NCBI RefSeq assembly: GCF_003671715.1
Contig: NZ_RAIF01000025.1
Span: forward strand, 240,815-294,827
Length of the DNA stretch: 54,013 bases
Direction of reading: 5' to 3'
DNA from: Streptomyces sp. E2N166
GTDB lineage: Bacteria > Actinomycetota > Actinomycetes > Streptomycetales > Streptomycetaceae
Below are positions 7,553 through 17,569 of the stretch, piece by piece (the stretch's first letter is position 1; each line of letters opens with the position of its first letter). The position numbers and the translations under genes are program-made. The notes under the pieces are model-generated. The model saw only the letters and a program-made list of their open reading frames with translations. It ran no database searches and had not been told where the DNA came from.

Positions 7553-9745
7553 TCAGGAGACCGCCGTGTGGTCCGGGTACGTGTCGAGGACGGCGTCGGC
7601 CTTCCGGGCGCCGAAGGGCGCGCGCCAGTTGCCGGTACCCGGGTAGTAGTACGTGTGGTCCGCGCCGTAGGCGTACAGGTCGGGACGGCCGTCGCGGTCG
7701 GCGTCGCCGATGCCGACGGTGTACCGGTAGGCGTTCCAGCCGCCGCCGATCCGCGTGCGGGGGGCGAAGGTGCCGTCGCCCTTGCCGAGGTAGAGCCAGA
7801 GGACACCGGCCTTGTCGCGGGCGACCAGGTCGCCGGTCGCGGCGCCGCCGATGTCACCCGTGGCCGTCAGCTCGTTGTAGACGCCCCAGCCGCCGCCGAC
7901 CCTGGTGCGCTTGCCGAAGGGCGCGCGCCAGTCGCCGGTGCCCTTGTAGAGCCACAGGACGCCGCTCTTGTCGGTGGCCAGGAGGTCGGCCCTGCCGTCG
8001 TTGGTGAGGTCGCTGCCCGCGGCGACCTCGTCGTAGACGCCCCAGCCGCCGCCGATCCGGCTGCGGGTGGCGAAGGTTCCGTCGCCCTTGCTCAGGTAGA
8101 GCCACAGGACGCCCGCCTTGTCGCGCGCGACGAGGTCTCCGTGCGCGGCGCCGCCCAGGTTGCCGCCCGCCTCGATCCGGTCGTAGGTGTTCCACCCACC
8201 GCCGACGAGCTTGTTCTCCGCCCGGGTCAGGTTCTTGTCGTACGAGTAGAAGTGGGAGTCGGTGCGCCACAGGCGGCCCGACGGGTCCCGGGCCAGGAGA
8301 TCCGGGCTGCCGTTGTCCGTGTAGTCGTGCGGAGCGGCCTCGCGGACCACCTCGAAGGCGCCGGACGAGGTCAGGGTCGGGCCGATGCCGTTGCGCGGGC
8401 GGGCGGAGATCTCCCAGGTGTAGTCGCCGTTGGGCGCGCCGGCCGTTGCCTGGTCCACGTCGCCCCTCCACTCGAAGGTGAAGTTCGTCGCCTCGGGCCC
8501 GTAGAAGACCCCCTGCGCGATCTTCCCGGTGCGCTTGTGACGCAGAGTCACCCACAGTTCCGCGTTGTCCCGCGACAGCGTCCAGCGCAGCTTGACCCGG
8601 CCGCCGTCGCGGTCGAGGTCGATCACCGCGGGGACGTCGTGGCCGACGAGGGTGAGTGCGGTGGGTTCGCCGGTGCTCGCGACCATGGTGGCGGCCGGGG
8701 TGCCGTCGGCGCCGGGGGCGATGCGGAAGAGCCCCTCGCCGTCGGCGACGGTGCCGCCGCGGACGTGGAGGACGCCGTCGGGGGAGGTCGCGGCGGACGT
8801 GAGGTGGTCCAGCAGCCTGGTGTCGGCCCCGGTCTCCAGGTTGTGGGCGGTCAGGGGGTGCATGGAACTCTTGTTGGTGGCGGTCAGGCCACCGGGGTCG
8901 CCGTACACCAGGTGGTCGCCCTGGAGACCCACCTCGATGTCGCGGGCTATCGCTCCGGCCACCAGTGCGATCCGCCGCGTCTCGCCCGTGGCGCGCGTGC
9001 GGACCACGATGCGGGGCCCCTCCGAGCGGTACTCGACCCACGCCACGTATTCCGGTGAGACGGCGATGTCGCCGTTGCCGCGTGTTTCGTCCCGCAGGCC
9101 GGTCTCCGTCACGGCCCCGGTGGCGAGGTCGATCAGGCCCCAGTACTTCTTGTCGCCGCTGGTGTAGGTGACCAGGCCGTGCGCCGATGTGCCGGCCGTG
9201 ACCCGGCGGAGTGTCGCGTCGGCCGGAAGGCCGGTGACCGGGACACGCCCGCCGCCCCTGGTGTGCATGAGCAGGTCGGCGCCCGCCGGCGCGCTCTTGT
9301 CCGTGATGAACAGGGCCTGGCCGGCGGCGCCGGCGTAGTCGAGTCCGGCCGCCGGCTGGGCGAAGACGTCGAAGACCTTGCGTCCGGTGGCCAGATCCCG
9401 CAGCTCCGCCGTGTCGCGGCGGGGCAGTACGGCCACGAGGTCGCCGTAACCGGTGGCCTGCATGGGCAGACTGTCCACCAGATCGGTCACCGCGCCGTCC
9501 GAGGCCCGGACCCAGGCCCGGTCGCCTTTGGTGTTGTTCCAGGTCAGGTAGCCCGAAGCGGTCACTGCCACGATCTTGTGGCCGACCGGGAAGGCGACCG
9601 CGGCCGCGTCGGCCGCCGACACCGCCCCCCGCGTCGGCGGGGCGGCCCCGGCCGGGAGGGCCACAACGGTGGCGCCGATGGTGGCGGCGAGAACGACGGT
9701 GGCGGTGACGGCGAGCCGTCGGCGCGCCGGACTTGCGTGAGACAA
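7553..9745 (-). CDS. Secreted FG-GAP/VCBS-repeat protein
   Basis: A 730-residue exported protein. The N-terminus is a signal peptide (RRRLAVTATVVLAATIGAT, cleavage likely after AGAA). Residues about 50-380 look like a beta-propeller with many DXXTG-type loops. A fibronectin-like stretch (around 390-470) follows, then at least four FG-GAP/VCBS repeats of about 50 residues (for example GSDLTNDGRADLLATDKSG and DADRDGRPDLYAYG), which bind calcium in related proteins. No catalytic domain is visible, so the role is probably surface binding or scaffold. Translation starts at TTG 9745, 9 bases after GGGAGG. It is divergent from ask. Confidence 0.88.
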   Translation of the reverse strand: MSHASPARRRLAVTATVVLAATIGATVVALPAGAAPPTRGAVSAADAAAVAFPVGHKIVAVTASGYLTWNNTKGDRAWVRASDGAVTDLVDSLPMQATGYGDLVAVLPRRDTAELRDLATGRKVFDVFAQPAAGLDYAGAAGQALFITDKSAPAGADLLMHTRGGGRVPVTGLPADATLRRVTAGTSAHGLVTYTSGDKKYWGLIDLATGAVTETGLRDETRGNGDIAVSPEYVAWVEYRSEGPRIVVRTRATGETRRIALVAGAIARDIEVGLQGDHLVYGDPGGLTATNKSSMHPLTAHNLETGADTRLLDHLTSAATSPDGVLHVRGGTVADGEGLFRIAPGADGTPAATMVASTGEPTALTLVGHDVPAVIDLDRDGGRVKLRWTLSRDNAELWVTLRHKRTGKIAQGVFYGPEATNFTFEWRGDVDQATAGAPNGDYTWEISARPRNGIGPTLTSSGAFEVVREAAPHDYTDNGSPDLLARDPSGRLWRTDSHFYSYDKNLTRAENKLVGGGWNTYDRIEAGGNLGGAAHGDLVARDKAGVLWLYLSKGDGTFATRSRIGGGWGVYDEVAAGSDLTNDGRADLLATDKSGVLWLYKGTGDWRAPFGKRTRVGGGWGVYNELTATGDIGGAATGDLVARDKAGVLWLYLGKGDGTFAPRTRIGGGWNAYRYTVGIGDADRDGRPDLYAYGADHTYYYPGTGNWRAPFGARKADAVLDTYPDHTAVS

Positions 9746-9956
9746 GGCGGTGATCCTCCCAGGGCGCGGCGCACCACGCGTCGCGGCGGAAGATCAGACT
9801 CACCGTCGTTCACGGAGGTTGTAGGCGAGAGGCCTTGTGAACGTGTGACTCACGGCACTTTCCCGAGTGACCCGCGCCCTCCTGGGCATGAGCCAGCCTG
9901 AGCGAGTACCCGGGTCTCATCATGCGATACCGCAGTGGCGGAATCCGGACGCTCGG

Positions 9957-9962
9957 TAAAAT
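9957..9962 (+). promoter_or_regulatory. Possible -10 element upstream of ask
   Basis: TAAAAT stands out in a GC-rich region 60 bases before the ask start codon. The matching -35 (GTGGCG 16 bases upstream) is poor, so only the -10 is suggested. Confidence 0.35.
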
Positions 9963-10022
9963 GAGCCGACCGCAGTACATATACGTACGTGCGGAAAGAG
10001 ACGGATTGAGCGAGGAGCGCAC

Positions 10023-11300
10023 GTGGGCCTTGTCGTGCAGAAGTACGGAGGCTCCTCCGTAGCCGATGCCGAAGGCATCAAGCGCGTCGCCAAGCGGATC
10101 GTGGAAGCGAAGAAGAACGGCAACCAAGTGGTCGCCGTCGTTTCCGCGATGGGCGACACGACGGACGAGCTGATCGATCTCGCCGAGCAGGTATCCCCGA
10201 TCCCTGCCGGGCGCGAACTCGACATGCTGCTGACCGCCGGGGAGCGCATCTCCATGGCGCTGCTGGCCATGGCGATCAAAAACCTGGGCCACGAGGCCCA
10301 GTCGTTCACCGGCAGCCAGGCCGGAGTCATCACCGACTCGGTCCACAACAAGGCCCGGATCATCGACGTGACGCCGGGGCGCATCAAGACGTCGGTGGAC
10401 GAGGGCAACGTCGCCATCGTGGCCGGCTTCCAGGGCGTCAGCCAGGACAGCAAGGACATCACCACGCTGGGGCGCGGCGGGTCCGACACCACGGCCGTCG
10501 CTCTCGCCGCCGCGCTCGACGCGGACGTCTGTGAGATCTACACCGACGTCGACGGCGTGTTCACCGCCGACCCGCGCGTGGTGAAGAAGGCGAAGAAGAT
10601 CGACTGGATCTCCTTCGAGGACATGCTGGAGCTCGCGGCCTCCGGTTCCAAGGTGCTCCTCCACCGCTGTGTGGAGTACGCCCGCCGGTACAACATCCCG
10701 ATCCACGTCCGGTCCAGCTTCAGCGGACTCCAGGGCACGTGGGTCAGCAGCGAGCCGATCAAGCAAGGGGAGAAGCAGGTGGAGCAGGCCCTCATCTCCG
10801 GTGTCGCGCACGACACCTCGGAGGCCAAGGTCACGGTCGTCGGTGTGCCGGACAAGCCGGGCGAGGCGGCCGCGATCTTCCGCGCGATCGCCGACGCCCA
10901 GGTCAACATCGACATGGTCGTGCAGAACGTGTCCGCCGCCTCCACGGGCCTGACGGACATCTCCTTCACCCTGCCGAAGACGGAGGGCCGCAAGGCCATC
11001 GACGCGCTGGAGAAGAGCCGGGCCGGCATCGGCTTCGACTCGCTGCGCTACGACGACCAGATCGGCAAGATCTCCCTGGTCGGCGCGGGGATGAAGAGCA
11101 ACCCGGGCGTCACCGCCGACTTCTTCACCGCGCTGTCCGACGCCGGGGTGAACATCGAGCTGATCTCGACCTCCGAGATCCGTATCTCGGTCGTCACCCG
11201 CAAGGACGACGTGAACGAGGCCGTCCGCGCCGTGCACACCGCCTTCGGGCTGGACTCCGACAGCGACGAGGCCGTCGTCTACGGGGGCACCGGGCGCTGA
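10023..11300 (+). CDS. ask: Aspartate kinase (alpha subunit)
   Basis: A 425-residue aspartokinase of normal length. The N-terminal kinase domain shows [22 protein letters not shown] and [16 protein letters not shown]. Two C-terminal ACT domains follow ([20 protein letters not shown] and [20 protein letters not shown]), which bind lysine and/or threonine for feedback control. It phosphorylates L-aspartate, the first step to Lys, Thr, Met and diaminopimelate. GTG 10023 follows GAGGAG. It overlaps asd by one base, so the two are co-translated. An internal start (see 10779) probably yields a separate beta subunit. Confidence 0.97.
   Translation: MGLVVQKYGGSSVADAEGIKRVAKRIVEAKKNGNQVVAVVSAMGDTTDELIDLAEQVSPIPAGRELDMLLTAGERISMALLAMAIKNLGHEAQSFTGSQAGVITDSVHNKARIIDVTPGRIKTSVDEGNVAIVAGFQGVSQDSKDITTLGRGGSDTTAVALAAALDADVCEIYTDVDGVFTADPRVVKKAKKIDWISFEDMLELAASGSKVLLHRCVEYARRYNIPIHVRSSFSGLQGTWVSSEPIKQGEKQVEQALISGVAHDTSEAKVTVVGVPDKPGEAAAIFRAIADAQVNIDMVVQNVSAASTGLTDISFTLPKTEGRKAIDALEKSRAGIGFDSLRYDDQIGKISLVGAGMKSNPGVTADFFTALSDAGVNIELISTSEIRISVVTRKDDVNEAVRAVHTAFGLDSDSDEAVVYGGTGR
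10779..11300 (+). CDS. Predicted aspartate kinase beta subunit (internal in-frame start)
   Basis: GTG 10779 is in frame with ask and has AAGGGGAG 6 bases upstream, a strong ribosome site inside coding sequence. A start here would give a 173-residue protein made only of the two ACT domains (starting [17 protein letters not shown]). In corynebacteria and Bacillus, alpha2beta2 aspartokinases are made this way from overlapping reading frames. The site supports the same arrangement here but expression is not proven. Confidence 0.6.
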   Translation: MEQALISGVAHDTSEAKVTVVGVPDKPGEAAAIFRAIADAQVNIDMVVQNVSAASTGLTDISFTLPKTEGRKAIDALEKSRAGIGFDSLRYDDQIGKISLVGAGMKSNPGVTADFFTALSDAGVNIELISTSEIRISVVTRKDDVNEAVRAVHTAFGLDSDSDEAVVYGGTGR

Positions 11301-12376
11301 TGGTCGACATCGCGGGTGCCGGGCGCACCGGGCGGCCGACCCTGGCCGTCGTCGGAGCGACCGGCGCCGTCGGTGCGGTCATGCTCCAGATCCTGTCCCA
11401 GCACGCGGACGTCTGGGGCGACATCCGCCTGATCGCCTCGCCGCGTTCGGCCGGCCGCAAGCTGGCCGTACGTGGTGAGGAGGTCGAGGTGGTGGCGCTC
11501 ACCGAGGAGGCCTTCGACGGGGTCGACGTCGCCATGTTCGACGTACCCGACGAGGTCTCCGCCCAGTGGGCGCCGGTCGCCGCCGCGAAGGGCGTGGTGG
11601 TGGTCGACAACTCCGGGGCGTTCCGGATGGACCCGGACGTTCCGCTCGTCGTGCCCGAGGTCAACCCGCACGCGGTGCGGATGCGGCCGCGCGGGATCGT
11701 CGCCAATCCGAACTGCACGACGCTGTCCATGATCGTGGCACTGGGCGCGCTGCACGCCGAGTTCGGGCTGCGTGAGCTGGTCGTCTCCTCGTACCAGGCG
11801 GTGAGCGGGGCGGGACGGGACGGCGTGGAGACGCTGCGCCGGCAGCTGTCCCTGGTGGCCGGGACCGAGCTGGGGACCAACCCCGGTGACGTGCGGCGGG
11901 CCGTCGGCGACGACACCGGGCCGTTCCCGGAGCCGGTCGCGCTGAACGTCGTACCGTGGGCCGGGTCACTGAAGGACGACGGCTGGTCGTCGGAGGAGAT
12001 GAAGGTGCGGGACGAGTCCCGCAAGATCCTCGGGCTGCCGCAGCTGCCGGTGGCGGTGACGTGCGTACGGGTTCCCGTGGTCACCACGCACTCGCTGACC
12101 GTGCACGCCCGTTTCGAGGGCGAGGTCACCGTCGAGGGGGCCCGGGAGATCCTGGCCACCGCGCCCGGCGTCGTCCTCTTCGACAACCCGGCCGCGGGGG
12201 AGTTCCCCACCCCCGCCGACGTGGTCGGCACCGACCCGACCTGGGTCGGCCGGGTGCGGCGGGCCCTGGACGACCCGACGGCGCTCGAACTCTTCGTGTG
12301 CGGAGACAACCTGCGCAAGGGGGCCGCGCTGAACACCGCGCAGATCGCGGAGCTGGTGGCGGCCGAGTTCGCCTGA
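11300..12376 (+). CDS. asd: Aspartate-semialdehyde dehydrogenase
   Basis: A 358-residue NADPH-dependent enzyme that reduces aspartyl phosphate to aspartate semialdehyde. Visible parts are the N-terminal Rossmann motif ([16 protein letters not shown]), the catalytic Cys in [14 protein letters not shown], the substrate-binding [12 protein letters not shown] and the C-terminal [19 protein letters not shown] 11300 shares its A with the ask stop codon. The gene is followed by a strong terminator at 12506. Confidence 0.97.
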   Translation: MVDIAGAGRTGRPTLAVVGATGAVGAVMLQILSQHADVWGDIRLIASPRSAGRKLAVRGEEVEVVALTEEAFDGVDVAMFDVPDEVSAQWAPVAAAKGVVVVDNSGAFRMDPDVPLVVPEVNPHAVRMRPRGIVANPNCTTLSMIVALGALHAEFGLRELVVSSYQAVSGAGRDGVETLRRQLSLVAGTELGTNPGDVRRAVGDDTGPFPEPVALNVVPWAGSLKDDGWSSEEMKVRDESRKILGLPQLPVAVTCVRVPVVTTHSLTVHARFEGEVTVEGAREILATAPGVVLFDNPAAGEFPTPADVVGTDPTWVGRVRRALDDPTALELFVCGDNLRKGAALNTAQIAELVAAEFA

Positions 12377-12754
12377 TCGGGGATCAGGTGCCCGCAAGAC
12401 CCCTGACCGCTGTGGGTGTTGTTCGTAGGCTTCATGAACGAGATGTGATCCGGAAGTTGGTCCGGACTACTTGTACCCGGCACCTGTGGCATCAGAGGAT
12501 TTCCTCCCCGCCCTCCGCAACCGTGCGGAGGGCGGGGGGCGTCTTTGCGGTCACCCATTCAGGGCGCGGGGGCGCGTGAGTCGGCGTGGGGACGCCGAGG
12601 ACGGGCGTGGGGACGCTCGTTCACATGGGACATAGGGGAAGAGCGGGACGATGAGGGCCTATGACGCACCGTCAGCCGGGTGGCTGCCCGACCGACGCGG
12701 GAACGTGACGCCCGGCACGTACAACCCTCACGGGGGTGAGCGTGTCCAACTGGC
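12377..12754. other. Intergenic region between asd and the sigma-factor gene
   Basis: These 378 bases hold the asd terminator hairpin (12506-12537) and, further on, two copies of GCGTGGGGACGC about 23 bases apart (near 12584 and 12607). A short open frame from 12651 overlaps the sigma gene in another frame and has no family resemblance. I see no convincing gene. Confidence 0.6.
12506..12537 (+). terminator. Rho-independent-type terminator after asd
   Basis: A perfect 14-bp stem (12506-12519 with 12524-12537) with the loop ACCG. It is followed by GGGCGTCTTTG, with a weak T-stretch as usual in Streptomyces. It should end the ask-asd transcript. Confidence 0.85.
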
Positions 12755-13432
12755 GTGGCAGAGGTACTCGAATTCACCGCAGGAACGCGGGGCGCGGCTC
12801 TGCGCCCGCCCGGCCGGTCCGTCCGTCCCCGTGTGGCCGGTCCGGCCGGTGGCATGCCGGTGATCGCGCCCATGCCCGCAGCGCGGCCGGCCCGCATATC
12901 GAACCAGCGCGACGGCGCGGACGAGGACGCGGTGGCGGCGGGTACCACCGTCGACCACCTCACCGAGACGTACCGGGCGCACTACCGGTCGCTGCTCGGC
13001 CTCGCCGCCCTCCTCCTCGACGACACCGCCTCCTGTGAGGACGTGGTCCAGGAGGCCTTCATCCGCGTCCACTCGGCGCGCAAACGCGTCCGTGACCCGG
13101 AGAAGACCCTGGCGTACCTGCGTCAGACCGTGGTCAATCTCTCGCGTTCGGCGCTGCGCCGCCGCATCCTCGGCCTCAAGCTGCTCTCCAAGCCGATGCC
13201 GGACATGGCGAGCGCGGAGGAGGGTGCCTATGACCAGCTGGAGCGCGACTCCCTGATCAAGGCGATGAAGGGACTCCAGCGCCGCCAGCGCGAGGTCCTG
13301 GTCCTGCGCTACTTCGCCGACATGACCGAGGCGCAGGTCGCCGAGACGCTCGGCATATCCCTCGGCTCGGTCAAGGCGTACGGTTCGCGCGGCATCGCGG
13401 CGCTCAGGGTGGCCATGGAGGCACCCGCATGA
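12755..13432 (+). CDS. ECF/SigE-family RNA polymerase sigma factor
   Basis: A 225-residue protein with sigma region 2 (YRAHYRSLLGLAALLLDDTA, CEDVVQEAFIRVHSA) and region 4 (LQRRQREVLVLRYFADMTEA, then VAETLGISLGSVKAYGSRG). A less conserved N-terminal tail of about 65 residues precedes region 2. Starts at GTG 12755 and at an internal ATG (about residue 34) are both possible; neither has a clear ribosome site. The next gene overlaps by 4 bases and encodes a membrane protein that may be its regulator. Confidence 0.9.
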   Translation: MAEVLEFTAGTRGAALRPPGRSVRPRVAGPAGGMPVIAPMPAARPARISNQRDGADEDAVAAGTTVDHLTETYRAHYRSLLGLAALLLDDTASCEDVVQEAFIRVHSARKRVRDPEKTLAYLRQTVVNLSRSALRRRILGLKLLSKPMPDMASAEEGAYDQLERDSLIKAMKGLQRRQREVLVLRYFADMTEAQVAETLGISLGSVKAYGSRGIAALRVAMEAPA

Positions 13433-14655
13433 GCGACGGCAACGACGCGCGGCGCGACGCCCGCGACGAGCACCGCCCCCGGGAGGGGGACGCGCCGACC
13501 GAGCCGACCGGACCGGCCGGGCTGATCGGGCAAGAGCAGCCGAAGCACACGCACGCTGGGAACGGAACTGTGAACCACGGCCCCGCCGAACAGGGCCCCG
13601 ACGCCGGGGGGCTCCGCGCTCAGGGACCCGACGGGCTCGACCCCGACGAGCTGGCCCTGCGCAGGATGCTGCACCGCGCCGTCCAGGACGTGGAGCCGAG
13701 CGACGGCACCCTGGACCAGCTGCGCCGCGCGGTGCCCGCCCGGCGGGCCCGCAAGCGCCAGGCCGCCGTCGGCGTGGCGGCCGCCGCCCTCTTCCTCGGC
13801 ACGGCGGTCCCGGCCCTCGTGCACGTCTCGGGTGCCACCGGCCGGGGGGCCGACCCGTCCGTCGCGGGCAACGCCTCGCAGGCCCAGGGAGGTGCCTCCC
13901 AGGGCGTTGACCCGGCCGGGGGCCAGAGCGGCATCGCCGGTTCCGCGGGCACGGACGAGGGCAAGGACAAGGCCGGCCCGAAGGAGACGCCCGACAAGGA
14001 CGAGGAGAGTGGCGCCGCGACGGGCTCGGCCCCGGGCACCGACCCCTCCGCCAGCACCGCCGCCGACATCCCCGCGTGTACGGCGAAGCAGCTCGGCCCG
14101 GCCGTCGCGAGCAGCGCCGCCCCCGACTCCACGGGCGTGGTCTACGGTTCCTTCCGCGTCACCAACGTCTCCTCGGACGGCTGCACCGTCGTCGGTCCCG
14201 GCAGCGTGGTCACCACCCCGCAGGGCGCGGCGGACGCCACGAAGATCGGCACGGCACGGCACGCGGCCGGGGACGCCGCGGTCGGACTGCCCGACCCGTC
14301 CCTGGAGAACCCCACGCTGAAGCTGGCGGGCGGCTCCGCGTACGAGGTGCAGTTCGCCTGGGTGCCCTCGGAGACCTGTCCCACCACCGGCGGCACCACG
14401 GGGGGCGGCACCGGCGGCCCCTCGCCCGACCCCTCGCCCACGGAGGACACGACCGCCGCGGGCGGCACCTCCACGAGCGGCGGCGGCGACGCCGGCGCCA
14501 CGCCCCAGCTGGTCACCGAGGACGGCCCGGCCGACGGGAGCGTGACGGTGACGTACACCCCGGAGGGCGGCGCCGGTTCGGCGACGGCCACGGTGTCCGA
14601 CGCGTGCGCGGGGACGGTGTACTGGACGGGCGTACTGGCGGGGACGGGAACGTAG
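13429..14655 (+). CDS. Membrane protein coupled to the sigma factor, possible anti-sigma factor
   Basis: A 408-residue protein. A cytoplasmic part of about 105 residues contains LALRRMLHRAVQDVEPSDGT, resembling the helix found in sigma-regulator proteins. One TM segment follows (AAVGVAAAALFLGTAVPALV), then a long Ser/Gly/Asp-rich stalk and an outer beta-rich domain with paired Cys (PACTAKQL, DGCTVVG, ETCPTT, DACAG). The ATG overlaps the sigma-factor stop by 4 bases. This arrangement is typical of anti-sigma factors, but no zinc-binding HxxxCxxC motif is present, so the function is inferred from coupling. Confidence 0.7.
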   Translation: MSDGNDARRDARDEHRPREGDAPTEPTGPAGLIGQEQPKHTHAGNGTVNHGPAEQGPDAGGLRAQGPDGLDPDELALRRMLHRAVQDVEPSDGTLDQLRRAVPARRARKRQAAVGVAAAALFLGTAVPALVHVSGATGRGADPSVAGNASQAQGGASQGVDPAGGQSGIAGSAGTDEGKDKAGPKETPDKDEESGAATGSAPGTDPSASTAADIPACTAKQLGPAVASSAAPDSTGVVYGSFRVTNVSSDGCTVVGPGSVVTTPQGAADATKIGTARHAAGDAAVGLPDPSLENPTLKLAGGSAYEVQFAWVPSETCPTTGGTTGGGTGGPSPDPSPTEDTTAAGGTSTSGGGDAGATPQLVTEDGPADGSVTVTYTPEGGAGSATATVSDACAGTVYWTGVLAGTGT

Positions 14656-14672
14656 GCTCGCCCCCAGGTGCC

Positions 14673-14707
14673 CCGGACGGTCCCGACCGTCCGGCGTCAG
14701 ACGCCGG
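14673..14707. terminator. Terminator between convergent genes
   Basis: A 10-bp inverted repeat (14673-14682 with 14685-14694, arm CCGGACGGTC) overlaps a second one (CCGGCGT 14691-14697 with ACGCCGG 14701-14707). They lie between the convergent membrane-protein gene and SURF1 and may serve both strands as alternative hairpins. The second reaches into the SURF1 3' end. Confidence 0.6.
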
Positions 14708-15494
14708 ACGGGGCGGGCTGCGGCTCCGGCTCGTCCTCCGGGACCAGGCCCAGCTCCGCGTCACGGGCGAGTTCGACCTCGCGGCGCAGCAGCCGGAACC
14801 ACATGAAGACCACGAAGCCCACGAAGGCGAACCACTCGGCGGTGTAGCCGAGGTTCTGGAACGCCTTGAGGTCCAGCCCGGTGTTCTGCGGAGCGCTCAC
14901 GGGCACGGCGCGCATCCCGGAGTCGCCCTCGTTGAGCGTGACCCACGCGTCGTACACGTCGTACGGCACGAGGTTCAGCAGGGTCGCCGCGCTGATCGCG
15001 CCGGTCTGCCCGTCCGGCCATCCGGTGCGGCCGCTGACGCCGTTGGCGCCGACCGACTCCGCGGCCTGGAGCGCTCCGGTGACGGTGACCTCGCCGGTGG
15101 GCGGGGCCGGGGCCTTCGCCGGGTCGGGTTCGCCGGGCAGCCAGCCGCGTACGACGGGCAGCGCCTTGCCGGCGTCGGTGCGCAGCAGGGTGAGGACGTA
15201 GTAGCCCTCCCGGCCGTCCAGCTCCCGCTCCGGGACGAGCAGCTGGTCGTCGTACCGGCCGCGCACGCTGGTCTGGTCGCCGACCGTCGCCTTGTCCACG
15301 GGCAGCAGCTCCGCCAGCGGGCGGGCCGCCTCCCCGCCGGCGGACTCGTCCTGGGTGGTGGCCGTCTCGTGGTCCTGCACCCGGTCCTCGAACCGGCCGA
15401 GCTGCCAGGAACCCATGAAGATGCAGAACGGGATGGCCAGGACGACGAAGACGTTGATCCCCCACCATCGGGGCGTCAGCAGAAACCGGTACAC
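14697..15494 (-). CDS. SURF1 family cytochrome c oxidase assembly protein
   Basis: A 265-residue membrane protein with the SURF1 layout: an N-terminal TM (WWGINVFVVLAIPFCIFMGSWQ, which includes the conserved GSWQLGRF start), a large extracytoplasmic loop with VRGRYDDQLL, VLTLLRTDAGKALPVVRGWL and LNLVPYDVYD, and a C-terminal TM (EWFAFVGFVVFMWFRLLRRE). SURF1 helps insert haem into cytochrome aa3 oxidase. I chose GTG 15494 (VYRFLLTPRWW); an upstream ribosome site is very close, so a start two or three codons earlier is possible. Confidence 0.9.
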   Translation of the reverse strand: MYRFLLTPRWWGINVFVVLAIPFCIFMGSWQLGRFEDRVQDHETATTQDESAGGEAARPLAELLPVDKATVGDQTSVRGRYDDQLLVPERELDGREGYYVLTLLRTDAGKALPVVRGWLPGEPDPAKAPAPPTGEVTVTGALQAAESVGANGVSGRTGWPDGQTGAISAATLLNLVPYDVYDAWVTLNEGDSGMRAVPVSAPQNTGLDLKAFQNLGYTAEWFAFVGFVVFMWFRLLRREVELARDAELGLVPEDEPEPQPAPSGV

Positions 15495-15636
15495 GCCCTC
15501 CACGGTACGGTGCGCGCCCCCGCGGCCCGTCCTCGGGGCTGTGGAAAACCACCGGACGGAGCCGGGCCGGGCGGAGTTGTCCACAGGCTGGGGATCCGAT
15601 CCGCGCTTTGTCCCCGGGACGGGGCAGTATGGGGCC

Positions 15637-17493
15637 ATGACTGAGAGCAACGGGTCCGTGTCACCGGACCAGCGGCGGGGACGGGGCAGCGCGGAGGAAG
15701 GCCGGCAGGCCGCGGAGATGCCCGACTGGGAGAAGCGGTTCCGGGCGCCGCGGGTGTCGCTGCCCGACTGGGCCGAGGACGCACCGGATCGCTCCCTGTT
15801 CGTGTCGAACGCCACGGGGACGTACGAGCTGTACGCCTGGGACCGGTCGACCGGCGAGCAGCGCCAGGTCACCGACCGGCCCAACGGCACGACGGACGGA
15901 GTGCTCTCGCCGGACGGCGACTGGATCTGGTGGTTCGACGACAAGGACGGCGACGAGTTCGGCGTCTGGCGCCGCCAGCCCTTCCCGGGCGGCGAGGACG
16001 AACTCGCGGTACCGGGCCTCGACCCCTCCTACCCGGCGGGGCTCGCCCTCGGCCGGGACGGGCGTACGGCGGTGATCGGCCGCTCGACCGACGAGGACGG
16101 TACGACGATCCACCTCGCGTACGCGGGCGGACCCCCCGCGGAGATCTACCGGCACCGCGAGTCCGCGGGCGTCGGCGACCTCTCCCACGACGGCACGCTG
16201 ATCGCCATCGAGCACACCGAGCACGGCGACGCCATGCACTCGGCGCTGCGCGTCCTGCGCCCCGACGGCTCGACGGTCGCCGAGCTGGACGACACGGAGG
16301 GCGGCGAGGCGGAGCTGGGCCTGGAGGTCCTCGGCTTCGCGCCGGTCGACGGCGACACCCGTCTGCTCATCGGCCACCAGCGGCGGGGCCGCTGGGAGCC
16401 CCTGGTGTGGGACGTGGCGACGGGCGAGCAGACCGACCTGGCCCTGGAGCTGCCCGGTGACGTCAGCGCCGAGTGGTACCCGGACGGCAGCGGCCTGCTG
16501 ATCGTGCACGGCTTCGAGGCCCGCAGCGAGCTGTTCCGCTACGACTTCGCCGAGCGCGAGCTGGTGGAGATCGAGACCCCGGCCGGCACGGTCTCCGGGG
16601 CGACGGCCCGCCCGGACGGCAGCGTGGAGTACCTGTGGTCGTCGGCCGCCGAGCCGTCGGCGGTGCGCTCCACCACGGGCCGGGTCGTGCTCGACCCGCC
16701 CGGCATGAAGTCGCCCGGTTCGGTCCCGGTGGAGGACGTGTGGGTGGACGGGCCGGGCGGCCGCATCCACGCCCTGGTCCAGAAGCCGGCGGGCACGACC
16801 GGCCCGCTGCCGACGGTCTTCGACATCCACGGCGGCCCGACCTGGCACGACAGCGACGCCTTCGCCGCCGGCCCCGCCGCCTGGGTCGACCACGGGTACG
16901 CGGTGGTGCGCGTCAACTACCGCGGCTCCACCGGATACGGCCGGGCCTGGACCGACGCCCTCAAGCACCGGGTCGGTCTCATCGAGCTGGAGGACATCGA
17001 GGCGGTGCGCGAGTGGGCGGTCACCTCCGGCCTCGCGGACCCCGAGCGGCTGATCCTCACGGGCGGCTCCTGGGGCGGCTACCTCACCCTCCTCGGCATC
17101 GGCACCCGGCCCGAGGCGTGGACGCTGGGCATCGCCGCCGTCCCGGTCGCCGACTACGTCACCGCGTACCACGACGAGATGGAGGGCCTGAAGGCGCTCG
17201 ACCGCACCCTCCTCGGCGGCACCCCCGAAGAGGTCCCCGACCGCTTCGAGGCGTCCTCGCCACTGACCTACGTCGACCAGGTCAAGGCCCCGGTCTACAT
17301 CTCCGCCGGCGTCAACGACCCGCGCTGCCCGATCCGCCAGGTCGAGAACTACGTCGAGCGACTGGAGGCGAGGGGTGCGCCCCACGAGGTGTACCGCTAC
17401 GACGCGGGACACGGGTCACTGGTCGTGGACGAGCGCATCAAGCAGGTCGGGCTGGAACTGGACTTCGCGGAAAGGTACTTGCCGCGCAGTTAG
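15637..17493 (+). CDS. S9 family (prolyl oligopeptidase-type) peptidase
   Basis: A 618-residue cytoplasmic enzyme. The N-terminal half forms a beta-propeller (repeats such as DGVLSPDGDWIWWFDD and YPDGSGLLIVHG). The C-terminal half is an alpha/beta hydrolase: oxyanion region DIHGGPTWHDSDAF, nucleophile elbow GGSWGGYLTLLG, Asp in GVNDPRCP and His in YDAGHGSLV. It should cleave short peptides. ATG 15637 is the likely start; an ATG 27 codons further (MPDWEKRF) is an alternative. It is convergent with the TrkA gene. Confidence 0.93.
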   Translation: MTESNGSVSPDQRRGRGSAEEGRQAAEMPDWEKRFRAPRVSLPDWAEDAPDRSLFVSNATGTYELYAWDRSTGEQRQVTDRPNGTTDGVLSPDGDWIWWFDDKDGDEFGVWRRQPFPGGEDELAVPGLDPSYPAGLALGRDGRTAVIGRSTDEDGTTIHLAYAGGPPAEIYRHRESAGVGDLSHDGTLIAIEHTEHGDAMHSALRVLRPDGSTVAELDDTEGGEAELGLEVLGFAPVDGDTRLLIGHQRRGRWEPLVWDVATGEQTDLALELPGDVSAEWYPDGSGLLIVHGFEARSELFRYDFAERELVEIETPAGTVSGATARPDGSVEYLWSSAAEPSAVRSTTGRVVLDPPGMKSPGSVPVEDVWVDGPGGRIHALVQKPAGTTGPLPTVFDIHGGPTWHDSDAFAAGPAAWVDHGYAVVRVNYRGSTGYGRAWTDALKHRVGLIELEDIEAVREWAVTSGLADPERLILTGGSWGGYLTLLGIGTRPEAWTLGIAAVPVADYVTAYHDEMEGLKALDRTLLGGTPEEVPDRFEASSPLTYVDQVKAPVYISAGVNDPRCPIRQVENYVERLEARGAPHEVYRYDAGHGSLVVDERIKQVGLELDFAERYLPRS

Positions 17494-17569
17494 CCGGGCG
17501 GTGGTTTCTTGACCGACCGAGTCGGGTGGTGGGTGGGCAAAGGCCGGGGTGCCAGGGGGCAGGGCTCCT

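Noticed and set aside
12651..12863. Small open frame upstream of the sigma gene
   Set aside because: It overlaps the sigma gene in a different frame, has no family resemblance and no convincing ribosome site.
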